From Bifidobacterium lemurum (GTDB lineage: Bacteria > Actinomycetota > Actinomycetes > Actinomycetales > Bifidobacteriaceae): 64,000 bases of DNA. How positions within the stretch are numbered: the first letter of the stretch is position 1; every line of letters starts with the position of its first letter. The DNA lies in assembly GCF_014898175.1 (NCBI RefSeq), contig NZ_CP062948.1, positions 2,901,104-2,965,103 on the forward strand, read 5' to 3'. This document shows, in pieces, positions 21,358-30,903 of the stretch. The translations under genes and the position numbers were made by a program. The notes beneath the pieces are model-generated. The model did no database searches and was not told where the DNA came from. It saw nothing but the letters and a program-made list of their open reading frames with translations.

Positions 21358-21977
21358 TATTCGGCGGCCTTGCGTTCCCAATACTCGCGGTCCGCGTCGC
21401 CGATCTCGCGCACGACCCGGCAGGGGTTGCCCACGGCCACGCTGTGCGAGGGAATGTCCTTGACGACCACCGAACCGGCTCCGACCACCACGTCGCTGCC
21501 GATGGTGACGCCCGGGCAGACGGTCACGTTGCCGCCGAACCACACGTCATCGCCGATGGTGATGGGCAGCGCGCCTTCGGGCCCGGACGAGCGCACGGCG
21601 GCATCGATCGGATGGTACGGGGTGAGCAGGTTGACACGCGGGCCGAAGAACACGCGGTCGCCGATGGTGATCGGGGCCACGTCGAGGAAGATGCAGTCCA
21701 TATTGGCGTAGAAGTTCCTGCCGACGCTGATGTTGCAACCATAGTCGCAGTTGAACGGCGGTTCGATGAACGCGCCTTCGCCGTATGAGCCGAACAGCTC
21801 CGCGAACAGGGCCTTGCGCTCGTCGAAGGCGTCGTAACCGCTCGTGTTGATGGCGTGCACCAGACGACGCTTGCGCATGTTCAGCTCCTGCAATTGCGGA
21901 TCGTCGGCGACGTAGAGCTCGCCGGCGAGCATGCGTTCGCGCTGGCTGGTGAATTCGAGGATCGATTGCGTGGTCAT
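21309..21977 (-). CDS. Maltose/galactoside O-acetyltransferase-like protein (left-handed beta-helix)
   Basis: A 222-residue member of the NodL/LacA/Maa acetyltransferases, which move acetyl from acetyl-CoA to a sugar hydroxyl. The N-terminal helical Mac domain contains RERMLAGELY. The hexapeptide-repeat helix has ISVGRNFYANMDCIFLDVAPITIGDRVFFGP, here split in the usual way around the catalytic His in TPYHPID, and ends with SVAVGNPCRVVREI. The ATG at 21977 has AAAGGAG upstream. The C-terminal ~15 residues extend past the usual end and overlap the convergent AraC gene by 49 bp. Confidence 0.9.
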   Translation of the reverse strand: MTTQSILEFTSQRERMLAGELYVADDPQLQELNMRKRRLVHAINTSGYDAFDERKALFAELFGSYGEGAFIEPPFNCDYGCNISVGRNFYANMDCIFLDVAPITIGDRVFFGPRVNLLTPYHPIDAAVRSSGPEGALPITIGDDVWFGGNVTVCPGVTIGSDVVVGAGSVVVKDIPSHSVAVGNPCRVVREIGDADREYWERKAAEYHAWKDSVTPSDASEA

Positions 21978-22108
21978 GGCTTGTTGTACGCTCCTTTGCC
22001 AGTTGAATGTCAATCGTTTTACGTATATCGACTCACACAACTCTACCTAGCACAATCCCCCGCCGCAACGGTCAACAGTTGCACTATCTGCCTCATTACT
22101 TGCATTAT

Positions 22109-22321
22109 CTACCGCACATCATCAGTGTTTGTCATATCCTTTCGACAATCGTGCTCAAGATGCCGTAGATAACGCGCCGTGCTCCAATCGCGCCGCATCT
22201 GTTTGAGTTCTTCATCCGACACATCGGTGATAATCGGATCGCCTTCCTTCAGCAATCCCACCTCAGACAAGGCTGCTGTCACGCAAGACGAAAACTGTAG
22301 GAGCGCTGTCTTTCTTGTCAT
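22109..22321 (-). CDS. Small hypothetical protein, coupled to the upstream membrane protein gene
   Basis: A 70-residue, mostly helical, charged protein with no recognised family. Its ATG overlaps the TGA of the upstream gene (ATGA), which supports real translation. The middle reads SDEELKQMRRDWSTARYL and the tail is acidic. The gene is slightly AT-richer than its surroundings. The pair stands between an acetyltransferase and aconitase and does not connect to either by function. Confidence 0.55.
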   Translation of the reverse strand: MTRKTALLQFSSCVTAALSEVGLLKEGDPIITDVSDEELKQMRRDWSTARYLRHLEHDCRKDMTNTDDVR

Positions 22322-22569
22322 TTTCGGGCAACACCGGTTTCGCGCAGGGCTGCTTTGACGGCCGACTTGATGACGCAGTGGTAGAAGGCGCCGACGAAGG
22401 CGAGGGCCACGCCAAGCACACCCAGCGCGATCAGACCCGACTTCTTCGCCTCCGCATCGCCGGAGATCGCGTCGCTGACCACATCGATGAAATCCCGCTT
22501 CTCGGCGGGAGCGTCGTCCATCATGTCGCCGCAGTCGAAGGTGTCGTCATTGAGGGCTTCGTTGGCCAT
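22318..22569 (-). CDS. Small single-span membrane protein, function unknown
   Basis: An 83-residue protein. The acidic N-terminal half has two Cys-Asp/Met-rich stretches (FDCGDMMDDAPAEKRD), then one hydrophobic helix (about 52-70: LIALGVLGVALAFVGAFYH) and a basic tail. ATG 22569 has an AAAGGA site 6 bp upstream; earlier in-frame Mets lack one. Its stop overlaps the start of the next small gene by 4 bp, so the two proteins are made together and may interact. Confidence 0.6.
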   Translation of the reverse strand: MANEALNDDTFDCGDMMDDAPAEKRDFIDVVSDAISGDAEAKKSGLIALGVLGVALAFVGAFYHCVIKSAVKAALRETGVARK

Positions 22570-22696
22570 GTCAGTCCTTTCATAAGGTGAGTTCATCGTA
22601 GACCATTCTTCCACGCAGTCCCATCCTCTCCCCACCCGTTGTCAACGCATGATGACCGCGCAAGACAGCCAACGCATCATCGGCCATCACAACAAA

Positions 22697-22734
22697 CGTG
22701 GGGCCATGGCTCCGAAAGAAGCCATGGCCCCACG
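22697..22734 (-). terminator. Rho-independent terminator after acn
   Basis: A perfect 15-bp stem (22697-22711 with 22720-22734) with an 8-nt loop, followed on the minus strand by TTTGTTG. It lies 29 bp past the aconitase stop. Confidence 0.88.
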
Positions 22735-22762
22735 TCTATCCGCCGTATGTTTGCACGCCGGT

Positions 22763-25471
22763 CTACTGGCGCATGAGGTTGCGCAGCACGTACTGCAGGA
22801 TGCCGCCGTTGCGGTAGTAGTCGGCCTCGCCGGGCGTGTCGATGCGTACCACGGAGTCGAATTCGACCACGGAGCCATCCGTACGTGTGGCGGTGACGTG
22901 AACCGTCTTCGGGGTCACGCCGCTGTTGAGCTCCTCCACGCCGGCGATGTCGTAGGTTTCCGTGCCATCCAGTCCGAGGGAGGCGTAGCTCTCCCCTGCC
23001 GGGAACTGCAGCGGCAGCACGCCCATGCCGATCAGGTTGGAGCGGTGGATGCGTTCGAAGCTTTCGGTGATCACGGCCTTGACGCCGAGCATCACCGTGC
23101 CCTTGGCGGCCCAGTCGCGCGAGGAGCCGGTGCCGTACTCCTTGCCGGCGAGCACGACCAGCGGAACCTCGTTGGCGATGTAGTGCTGCGCAGCTTCGAA
23201 GATCGTGGTCGGCTTGCCGTCGAGGAAGTCGTAGGTGAAGCCGCCGGGCGTGACCTCCTCGCCCACCGAGGCAAGCAGCTGGTTGCGCAGGCGGATGTTG
23301 CCGAAGGTGCCACGCACCATGATCTCATGGTTGCCGCGGCGGGAACCGTAGGAGTTGAAGTTCTTCTGCTCCACGCCACGCTCGGTCAGGTAGCGTCCGG
23401 CGGGGCTTTCCGCCTTGAACGCGCCGGCCGGGGAGATGTGGTCGGTGGTGACGGAGTCGCCGAGCAGGGCGAGCACGCGCGCGCCGTGGATGTCGGCCAC
23501 CGGCTCGGGCTGGGCGCTCATGCCGTCGAAGAAGGTCTGCTTGCGCACGTAGGTGGAGGCGTCGTCCCAGGCGAAGAGCTCGCCTTCGGGCACGTCGAGG
23601 CCGCGCCAACGCTCGTCGCCGTCGAATACAGAGGCGTAGTCCGCGACGAACATCTCACGGCTGACGGTGTCGGCCACGACCTGCTCGACCTCGGCGTTGG
23701 AAGGCCAGATGTCCTTGAGGAACACGTCGTTGCCGTCCTTGTCCTGGCCCAGCGGCTGGGTTTCGAAGTCGAAATCCATCGTGCCGGCGAGCGCGTAGGC
23801 GATGACCAGCGGCGGGGAGGCCAGATAGTTCATCTTGACGTCCGGGCTGATGCGGCCTTCGAAGTTGCGGTTTCCGGAGAGCACGGCGGTGACGGTCAGG
23901 TCGTTCTCGTTGATGGCCTTGGAGATTTCGGGCAGCAGCGGGCCGGAGTTGCCGATGCAGGTGGCGCAGCCGAAGCCGACGAGCTGGTAGCCGAGCGTGT
24001 CGAGATCGTCCTGCAGGCCGGCCTGCCTCAGATAGTCGGCCACGACCTGGGAACCGGGGGCCAGCGAGGTTTTGACCCACGGCTTGGGCTTAAGTCCCTT
24101 GGCGACCGCGTTGCGGGCGATTAGACCGGCGGCGATCATCACGGAGGGGTTGGAGGTGTTGGTGCAGGATGTGATGGAGGCGATGGCCACATCGCCGTTC
24201 TTCACGTCGAAGTCGCCGCGGAAGTCGGTGGACACGGCGACCGGATCGTTCACGGTGCGCTCGGTGGTGTAGGCGGGCAGCGTCTGCTCGAACATCGCTT
24301 TGGATTCGGCGAGCACGATGCGGTCCTGCGGGCGCTTGGGGCCGGCGATGGATGGCACCACGTCGCCCAGATCGAGCTCCAGGTATTCGGAATATCGCGG
24401 CTCCACATAGCCTTCGGCCGTGGTGTCGCCCCACAGCTTGTTGGCCTTGGCGTAGGCCTCGACGAGCGCGACCTGCTCCTCGGAGCGGCCGGTTAAGCGC
24501 AGATAGTCGAGCGTGACGTCGTCGATCGGGAAGATACCGCAGGTGGAGCCGAATTCGGGGCCCATGTTGCCGATGGTGGCGCGGTTGGCCAGCGGCACGG
24601 AGGCGATGCCCTCGCCGTAGAATTCCACGAACTTGCCGACCACGCCGTGCTGGCGCAGCATGTCGGTGATGGTGAGCACCACGTCGGTGGCGGTGACGCC
24701 CTCGGGAATGGATCCGGTGAGTTTGAAGCCCACGACGCGCGGCACAAGCATGGAGATCGGCTGGCCGAGCATGGCGGCCTCGGCTTCGATGCCGCCCACG
24801 CCCCAGCCGAGCACGCCCAGACCGTTGACGGTGGTGGTGTGCGAGTCGGTGCCCACGCAGGAGTCGAGGTAGGCAAGCTTGCGGCCGTCGTCAAGGCCGG
24901 AGTCCTTGGACATGACCACGGAGGCCAGATATTCGATGTTGACCTGGTGGATGATGCCGGTTCCCGGCGGCACGACGCGGAAGTTCTTGAACGCCTGCTG
25001 GCCCCAGCGCAGGAACTGGTAGCGTTCGCCGTTGCGCTGGTATTCGATGTCCATGTTCTGCTCGAGCGCGTCGGCCACGCCGTACTTGTCGATCTGCACG
25101 GAGTGGTCGATGACCATGTCGGCCTGCACCTGCGGGTTGATCACGTCCGGGTCGCCGCCGAGGGCGGACACGGCGTCGCGCATGGTGGCCAGATCCACGA
25201 CGCAGGGCACGCCGGTGAAGTCCTGCATCACCACGCGCGAGGGCGTGAACTGGATCTCATGGCTCGGCTCGGCGTCCGGATCCCAGTCGAGCAGCGCCTT
25301 GACGTGCTCGTCGGTGATGTTGGCCCCGTCGATGTTGCGCACGAGGTTCTCGACGAGCACCTTCAGCGAGTAGGGCAGGTGGTCGACGCCAGGCAGGTCG
25401 TCGATGCGGTAGTAGTCGAAATCCTTGCCTGCGACCTTCAAAGTCGACAGCTGGTCGTCGCGAACGGACAT
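22763..25471 (-). CDS. acnA: Aconitate hydratase A
   Basis: A 902-residue monomeric aconitase that interconverts citrate and isocitrate in the cytoplasm. Bifidobacteria have only a partial TCA route leading to 2-oxoglutarate for glutamate synthesis, and this enzyme belongs there. The Fe-S cluster ligands are in SCTNTSNPS and GCATCIGN. The swivel domain block has [16 protein letters not shown] and [21 protein letters not shown] 25471 was chosen because GGAGGA sits 5 bp before it; an in-frame ATG at 25489 lacks a site. The gene stands alone with its own terminator. In other bacteria AcnA can also bind mRNA; nothing here shows that. Confidence 0.97.
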   Translation of the reverse strand: MSVRDDQLSTLKVAGKDFDYYRIDDLPGVDHLPYSLKVLVENLVRNIDGANITDEHVKALLDWDPDAEPSHEIQFTPSRVVMQDFTGVPCVVDLATMRDAVSALGGDPDVINPQVQADMVIDHSVQIDKYGVADALEQNMDIEYQRNGERYQFLRWGQQAFKNFRVVPPGTGIIHQVNIEYLASVVMSKDSGLDDGRKLAYLDSCVGTDSHTTTVNGLGVLGWGVGGIEAEAAMLGQPISMLVPRVVGFKLTGSIPEGVTATDVVLTITDMLRQHGVVGKFVEFYGEGIASVPLANRATIGNMGPEFGSTCGIFPIDDVTLDYLRLTGRSEEQVALVEAYAKANKLWGDTTAEGYVEPRYSEYLELDLGDVVPSIAGPKRPQDRIVLAESKAMFEQTLPAYTTERTVNDPVAVSTDFRGDFDVKNGDVAIASITSCTNTSNPSVMIAAGLIARNAVAKGLKPKPWVKTSLAPGSQVVADYLRQAGLQDDLDTLGYQLVGFGCATCIGNSGPLLPEISKAINENDLTVTAVLSGNRNFEGRISPDVKMNYLASPPLVIAYALAGTMDFDFETQPLGQDKDGNDVFLKDIWPSNAEVEQVVADTVSREMFVADYASVFDGDERWRGLDVPEGELFAWDDASTYVRKQTFFDGMSAQPEPVADIHGARVLALLGDSVTTDHISPAGAFKAESPAGRYLTERGVEQKNFNSYGSRRGNHEIMVRGTFGNIRLRNQLLASVGEEVTPGGFTYDFLDGKPTTIFEAAQHYIANEVPLVVLAGKEYGTGSSRDWAAKGTVMLGVKAVITESFERIHRSNLIGMGVLPLQFPAGESYASLGLDGTETYDIAGVEELNSGVTPKTVHVTATRTDGSVVEFDSVVRIDTPGEADYYRNGGILQYVLRNLMRQ

Positions 25472-25710
25472 GCTTCCTCCGAGCTTCAATTAACGGCTGT
25501 GATGCTGTTGATTATCCGCTTCGGATGGTACAAGAACGTTACCGACCCTCTGGCGTGTCGGCTTGTTATGTGAGATACTGCACGTCATTTTCCGTGAGGA
25601 ATACGGGCATGCTGCGCGAGGAGCGGGAAGGCCCGTCGGGCTTCATCCGACGAAGTCGCATTTGCGGACCAACCTGTCTTACAGGCAGACCAGCCCGCTC
25701 ATCCCCGCGC
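25472..25710. other. Intergenic region upstream of acnA
   Basis: This 239-bp region must hold the acnA promoter and the end of the P-type ATPase transcript. Weak hairpins are visible (CGTCGG/CCGACG near 25637-25655 and CCTGT/ACAGG near 25672-25684). No gene or clear operator was found. Confidence 0.4.
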
Positions 25711-28194
25711 CTACTCATCCCGTATCTGCATATGCCTCGGCACCAGTCTGGCCACATGCGGGGCGACGAACAGGCAGAGGAAGAAGATGATGGCCGCCCC
25801 CACCAGCGCGAGCAGCGTGGCGACCAACGTGCTGCCGGTGGGCAGATGCAGGGCGAAGAAGCTCGCCACGAAGGGGATGAACATGCCGACCACGCCGGCC
25901 GCGGCGAAGAAGACGACCAGAACCCCTCGCCAACTATTGAGCGGCTGCGCCACCCGGGCGAGCACGAACACGCCCATCACGAACAGGATGATCGCGCTGG
26001 TGGATCGCAGGGCTGCCAGATCGGCGTCGGAGTTGACGATGTCCCATCCCATGATGGGAGGCAGGAACCATGCCGCGCACAGCACCGACAGGCCGGTGGC
26101 CACGCCGCCCGGCAGGGCGAAATGCACGACGCGTTTGAGGAATCCGGGAATGTAGCGGCGCGTGTTCGGCGCGAGCGCGAGGATGAACGCGGGCATGCCG
26201 ATGGTCAGCGCCCCCACATAGGTGATGTGGCGGGGCAGATAGGGATATGGAATCGCCGTGAGCACCACGCCGAGCGAGATCAGCGCGGAGTACACGGTTT
26301 TGACGAGGAACAGTCCGGCGACGCGTTCCATATTGGCCATCACCTGACGGCCGCGCGCCACCACGTCGGGCAGATGGGAGAATTTGGAGTCGACGAGCAC
26401 CACTTGGGCCACGGCCTTGGTGGCGGGGGCGGCGTTGCCCATGGCGATGCCGAGATCGGCCTCTTTGAGCGCCAGCGAATCGTTGACGCCGTCGCCGGTC
26501 ATCGCCACGACGTGGTCTTGCAGGTGCAGCGCCTCGACGATGGCCTTCTTCTGGTCGGGCAGCACGCGGCCGAGCACGTCGACGTTCTCGAGCACGCGGG
26601 CGAGCTCGGCGGTGTCGGCGGGCAAGTCGCGCGCGTCCATGGCGACCGGTTCGCGATCTCCGGTAAGGCGCACCTTGCGGGCGATCGCGCCGACCGTGAC
26701 CGGGTTGTCGCCGGAGATCACACGGCAGCGCACACCCTGCTCGCGGAACCATGCGAGCGTTTCGGCGGCATCGGAGCGGACGCGTTCGGAGCACAGCACC
26801 AGCGCGACGGGAACGCCGGCGGGGTCGAGGCGCGGATTCTCCCCGAAGTCGGCGGGGACGGCCGAGTCGGAGCGTACGATAAGCAGCACACGGTTGCCGT
26901 CGTCGGCATATTCGTTGACTTGGGCGAGGATGTCGCCGTGGTCGCCGTCCAACGCGGAGAGCAGCACCTCGGGCGCGCCCATAGTCCAGGTGAGGTTCCG
27001 GGACGAGTCGAAGGATCTGACGATGGCGCTCCATTTGCGCTCCGAGGAGAACGGGATCCGTTCGGAGACTTCGCCGGCCGTGTAGCCCCGCTCCCCCAGC
27101 CCGGCCAGCACGGCTTGTCCGGTGCCGTTCGGGCTTTGCTCGTTGGCCAGATCGTAGAGCGCCTGCATGGCCGCCCGCTTATCCGTTTCGGCGCGATCGC
27201 CCAGCATGACGAGTTCGGAGAAGGCGATGCCGCCGTCGGTGATGGTGCCGGTTTTGTCGAGGTTCAGGCAGTCCACGCGCGCCAGCGTCTCCACCGACTC
27301 CAACTCCTGCACCAGCGTGTTCTTGTAGGCCAGGCGCATGGCGGCCACCGCGAAGTTCAGCGAGGTGAGCAGCACCAATCCCTCGGGGATCATGCCGACC
27401 ACACCGGCCACCGCGGAGACGACGGCCTGCCGCCATTCGCCGGTGGCGAGCGCCGTCTGCCATCCGCCGACGGTGCCGATCTGCGACCAGACCAGCAGCA
27501 CGCACAGCGGCACCACCAGGAAGGTCATGAATTTCAGGATGGTGTTGATGCCCTTGTTGAGGTCGGAGACGGTTTTCTTGTACACCTTCGCCTGCGCGGT
27601 GAGCGTGGCCGCGTAGGAGTGTTCGCCGACCGCGTTCACACGCGCGAGCGCCAGGCCGGAGACCGCGGTGGAACCGGAATAGACCTGTTCGCCTTCCGAT
27701 TTGCGTACGGTGCGCGATTCGCCGGTGAGCATCGATTCGTCGAGTTCGAGCCCCCAGGTCCGTATGATTTCGGCGTCGGCCGGCACCTGTTCGCCCGAGC
27801 GGATCCACATGAGGTCGTCGAGCACGATCTCATCGTGCGGCACTTCGACGTCCCGCCCGTCGCGGCGGACCAGAAAATCGGAGGCCACGAGAATCGACAG
27901 CCTGTCGAGGGTGCGTTTGGCTTTGAGTTCGGTGACGATGCCGATGCCCGTGTTGACGATGATGACGAAGCCGAACACCGCGTCCCTCCACGACCCGGTG
28001 ATCAGCACCAGCACCATCGCGGTGAGGATGATGCCGTTGAACAGCGTGAACACGTTGGCCCGCACGATGTCGAGCACCGACCGCGAGGTGGAGGTTTTCA
28101 CCTTGTTCGACTGTCCCGATTCGACGCGGGAGGCGACTTCGGCCGAGCTCAGGCCGCTCTGGTCCGTCTGGGGCATGGAAAGACTTGCGCTCAT
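25711..28194 (-). CDS. Cation-transporting P-type ATPase (CtpE/PEGL type)
   Basis: An 827-residue P-type ATPase. It has the actuator motif TGES (157-160), the phosphorylated Asp in DKTGT (D313), the nucleotide-binding domain and the hinge motif MTGDGVNDSLALKEADLG. The M4 helix carries IPEGL (269-273), as in P2-type and CtpE-like pumps that move Ca2+ or Mg2+, rather than the CPx motif of heavy-metal pumps. Mycobacterial CtpE imports Ca2+; the same role is plausible here but not proven. There is no N-terminal metal-binding domain. It is a single gene, separated from its neighbours. Confidence 0.9.
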   Translation of the reverse strand: MSASLSMPQTDQSGLSSAEVASRVESGQSNKVKTSTSRSVLDIVRANVFTLFNGIILTAMVLVLITGSWRDAVFGFVIIVNTGIGIVTELKAKRTLDRLSILVASDFLVRRDGRDVEVPHDEIVLDDLMWIRSGEQVPADAEIIRTWGLELDESMLTGESRTVRKSEGEQVYSGSTAVSGLALARVNAVGEHSYAATLTAQAKVYKKTVSDLNKGINTILKFMTFLVVPLCVLLVWSQIGTVGGWQTALATGEWRQAVVSAVAGVVGMIPEGLVLLTSLNFAVAAMRLAYKNTLVQELESVETLARVDCLNLDKTGTITDGGIAFSELVMLGDRAETDKRAAMQALYDLANEQSPNGTGQAVLAGLGERGYTAGEVSERIPFSSERKWSAIVRSFDSSRNLTWTMGAPEVLLSALDGDHGDILAQVNEYADDGNRVLLIVRSDSAVPADFGENPRLDPAGVPVALVLCSERVRSDAAETLAWFREQGVRCRVISGDNPVTVGAIARKVRLTGDREPVAMDARDLPADTAELARVLENVDVLGRVLPDQKKAIVEALHLQDHVVAMTGDGVNDSLALKEADLGIAMGNAAPATKAVAQVVLVDSKFSHLPDVVARGRQVMANMERVAGLFLVKTVYSALISLGVVLTAIPYPYLPRHITYVGALTIGMPAFILALAPNTRRYIPGFLKRVVHFALPGGVATGLSVLCAAWFLPPIMGWDIVNSDADLAALRSTSAIILFVMGVFVLARVAQPLNSWRGVLVVFFAAAGVVGMFIPFVASFFALHLPTGSTLVATLLALVGAAIIFFLCLFVAPHVARLVPRHMQIRDE

Positions 28195-28262
28195 GACTCC
28201 AGCCTAGCGTGTGTCGGACGTCTCAGCTATCAGCCTATGGGCGGATTCTCATGATAGGGGCA

Positions 28263-28850
28263 TCACTGCTCGAGATTTGTGGTGACCATCAGTTCGCGTT
28301 CGTGCGGATCGTCACGCACGATGGTCATCAGCGCCTCGTCGATGGGCGTGGCGTCCGCGGCGCGGTCGTTGACCTTCCACGCGACCGCGTACAGGGTCTC
28401 GTCGGCGGGCGGCTGCTGGGGGTTGAGCAGGGCCACGGGGATGCCGGCCTCGCGGGCCTGGCCTAAGACCTCGTCCCATGATTGCGCCGTCTCGTCGGTG
28501 ACGGCCAAGCCGCTGACCACCACCACGTCGACCGCGCGGGCGACCATATCGAGCACGGCGTCCTGCGCGGTCTGGGTGGTGTCGTTCACGGATTCCACGG
28601 AGGCGTACGCGGTGGCGATGCCGCCCGTATCCAACGCGTCCAGCACCAGCCGGTCCGTGGCGATGTCGCCGCTGCCGACCAGTCCGGCTTTGGTGTCGGC
28701 CCGCCGGTTCGCGTCATGCTCCACTCGAGGCTCCGTTTCCTTGGCGTCGCCGACCGCGGCGTTCGGCGGCACGCAGGCGGCCAACGACAGCGCCGCGGCC
28801 GCGCACGCCGATGTTCCGAGGATTCGTCTGATCGCTGCTATGGCACGCAT
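28263..28850 (-). CDS. Small lipoprotein resembling one lobe of a sugar-binding protein
   Basis: A 195-residue protein with a signal peptide and lipobox (ALSLAAC near residues 20-26), so it should be attached to the outer face of the membrane. The rest resembles the first lobe of LacI-like periplasmic binding proteins: GLVGSGDIATDRLVLDAL, then VDVVVVSGLA and AGIPVALLNPQQPP. A full binding protein has about 300 residues and two lobes, so this is either shortened or a distinct single-lobe form. It starts 2 bp after the methyltransferase stop and is probably co-transcribed with it. No ABC transporter genes are near. Confidence 0.65.
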   Translation of the reverse strand: MRAIAAIRRILGTSACAAAALSLAACVPPNAAVGDAKETEPRVEHDANRRADTKAGLVGSGDIATDRLVLDALDTGGIATAYASVESVNDTTQTAQDAVLDMVARAVDVVVVSGLAVTDETAQSWDEVLGQAREAGIPVALLNPQQPPADETLYAVAWKVNDRAADATPIDEALMTIVRDDPHERELMVTTNLEQ

Positions 28851-28852
28851 GA

Positions 28853-30112
28853 TCACCTGCGGAATAGGGCGACGGTTTCGACATGGTGCGTCATCGGATA
28901 GATGTCGTAGGCGCGGATATCCGCCAGACGGTAGCCTTGTTCGATCAGGGTGGCGGTGTCGCGGGCGAGGCTGGTCGGATCGCAGGCCACGTAGACGATG
29001 GCCCGTGGGCCGGCCGCGGCGATCTGCCGGCAGACTTTGGCTCGCGCGCCGGCGCGCGGCGGGTCGAGCACCACCACATCCGGATGTTCCAGATGCGCGG
29101 GGACCCGGTTCAGAGTGGCCGTCACGTCGCCGCATCGGGCGTCGACATCGGAAAGATTCATACGACGCAGGTTGCGTTGCGCATGCTTCACCGCGGTTTT
29201 CGCGCCTTCGACGCTGAGCACGCGCGTGCGTTCGGCGATGCGCGTGGCCAGCGGAAGGGTGAACAGGCCGGAGCCGGAGTACAGATCCCACAGGCAGGCG
29301 GCGGTCGCGCCATCCAACTCCCGCTTGACCAGATCGATCACATGGTTGGCGAGCGCCACCGGCGCCTGGCGGTGCACCTGCCAGAAGCCGTTGGCGTCGA
29401 CCTCATAGGCGAAGTCATGCCCGTCGATGCGGGCGATTTCGGTGAGCGTACGCGATCCGGCGGCCAGTTCGCCGTCGACGAGCACGGCGTAGTTCGACCC
29501 GACCACGGCGTTCTCCATACGCGGTTCGGGCACCGAGAGGCGGATCTGCGCGCCCGGCTCGTAGCCGCCGTCCCACACATGCTCCGCCTGGGCCACGTCG
29601 AGCAGCGTTTTAGTGGCCAACGGCATGGTGTTCAACGGCACGCGCACATGCGTGCCTCGCCGGCGCATCGAGGGCATGCCGTTCTCGTCGGCGATCATTT
29701 CGATGCGAGTGCGCCAATGCAGTCCGCCCAGCTCCTCGTCGCCTTCCGCGCGTTCGATGGGCACCGCCACCTCCACATGCCCAAGACGGCTCATCTGCTC
29801 GGACACGGTGACGGCCTTCCACGTGAGCTGCCCTTCCAGACCCACATGCACCAGATCCGCGCCGCCGCAGCCGCCGCCCATCGCCAACGGCCCGGCCAAA
29901 GGCCAGACCGGTTCGACGCGGTCCTTGCTGGCTTCGATCACGTCGACGACCTCGCCGGTCCAGAACCGCTCGTCGCGGTCGCAGGGCTCGTCGAGTTTCA
30001 CCCGCACCAGTTCGCCGGGCAGGGCGAAACGCACGAAGACCACGCGTCCATCGATATGGCCGACGCAACGGCCCTGATCGGCGTATCGTTCGATTCGGAT
30101 TTCGGCTTCCAT
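28853..30112 (-). CDS. 23S rRNA (uracil-5-)-methyltransferase, RlmD/RlmCD/TrmA family
   Basis: A 419-residue SAM-dependent enzyme that should make 5-methyluridine in rRNA or tRNA. An N-terminal TRAM domain (about 1-60) is followed by the methyltransferase domain. The SAM motif is LWDLYSGSGLFTLPLA, the DPPRAGA motif follows, and the nucleophilic Cys is in VYVACDPTSLARD. The Fe-S Cys set of RlmD is incomplete, with only a GGGCGGAD patch near residue 80. Sequence cannot tell rRNA from tRNA substrates. It is followed by a lipoprotein gene after 2 bp. Confidence 0.9.
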   Translation of the reverse strand: MEAEIRIERYADQGRCVGHIDGRVVFVRFALPGELVRVKLDEPCDRDERFWTGEVVDVIEASKDRVEPVWPLAGPLAMGGGCGGADLVHVGLEGQLTWKAVTVSEQMSRLGHVEVAVPIERAEGDEELGGLHWRTRIEMIADENGMPSMRRRGTHVRVPLNTMPLATKTLLDVAQAEHVWDGGYEPGAQIRLSVPEPRMENAVVGSNYAVLVDGELAAGSRTLTEIARIDGHDFAYEVDANGFWQVHRQAPVALANHVIDLVKRELDGATAACLWDLYSGSGLFTLPLATRIAERTRVLSVEGAKTAVKHAQRNLRRMNLSDVDARCGDVTATLNRVPAHLEHPDVVVLDPPRAGARAKVCRQIAAAGPRAIVYVACDPTSLARDTATLIEQGYRLADIRAYDIYPMTHHVETVALFRR

Positions 30113-30175
30113 AGGTTTTCCCTCTCAGCGCTTCGCCGCATATGCGTATGAGGCGGAAGCGTCTTGTCGTGGTGG

Positions 30176-30898
30176 TCAGTCGGAGGTCTCGGCCTCATCG
30201 GCGACGGGTGGCGCCGCCGATGCCTTGGCGTTGTGCCGATGCAGGGGCGTGGCGATGATGAGATAGGACACCCAGATGGCCAACGCCCAGAAGGGGATGC
30301 CCATCAGCAGTCGGGCGGTGCCCAGCAGCGCCACGTTATTCGTCAGATACAACGGCACCTGCACCGCCAGCCGTGCGACGAACAGTCCCATCCACAGGGC
30401 GGTGACGATCATATACGCGCGTTTGAGCGCGGCATCGTCCATCCAGTCGTGGAACCACGCGCGGAAATGCTCGGTGGGCAACTGGCGGATGAATTCGACC
30501 ACCAGTCCAAGTCCCGGAACCCGGGCGATCAGCGACGCCGCCAACAGCACGGCGTACACCGCGTTGGTGAGAAAGCCGAACATGTAGTAGTCGCGCGCCT
30601 CATGCGTGCGCCACGCCCAAATCAGGCAGATGCCCACCGCGACCATGCCGCTGACCGCGCCCATCACGGACTGGCGTTGGATCAGACGGACGATCACCTG
30701 CACCACGGCCAGAGCCGCGGAGACGCCGATCGTCAGATTCAGGTCGGAGGTCACCACGAAGAGCACGACGAACACGAATCCCGGCAGCATCGACTCCACG
30801 ACGCCGCGGGGGCCGCCGATCGCGTCGAGAACGGAGAAGTCCTCGTCGGCGTCGGCGCTCGCCAACGCGCCCAAGCCGGTGCGTTTCGTTTCAGCCAT
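30176..30898 (-). CDS. DUF3159-family membrane protein
   Basis: A 240-residue protein with five or six hydrophobic helices and a soluble N-terminus containing SVLDAIGGPRGVVESMLPGF, the start of the actinobacterial DUF3159 family. The WFHDWMDDAALKRAYM segment sits in the middle. Function unknown. It begins 5 bp after the DUF3710 gene; this neighbour pair is conserved among actinobacteria and suggests a shared envelope-related role. Confidence 0.87.
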   Translation of the reverse strand: MAETKRTGLGALASADADEDFSVLDAIGGPRGVVESMLPGFVFVVLFVVTSDLNLTIGVSAALAVVQVIVRLIQRQSVMGAVSGMVAVGICLIWAWRTHEARDYYMFGFLTNAVYAVLLAASLIARVPGLGLVVEFIRQLPTEHFRAWFHDWMDDAALKRAYMIVTALWMGLFVARLAVQVPLYLTNNVALLGTARLLMGIPFWALAIWVSYLIIATPLHRHNAKASAAPPVADEAETSD

Positions 30899-30903
30899 AT
30901 CGC

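Noticed and set aside
25525..28254. 909-residue plus-strand open frame opposite the P-type ATPase
   Set aside because: It is the antisense shadow of a clear P-type ATPase; composition is His/Gly/Asp/Val-rich nonsense without motifs.
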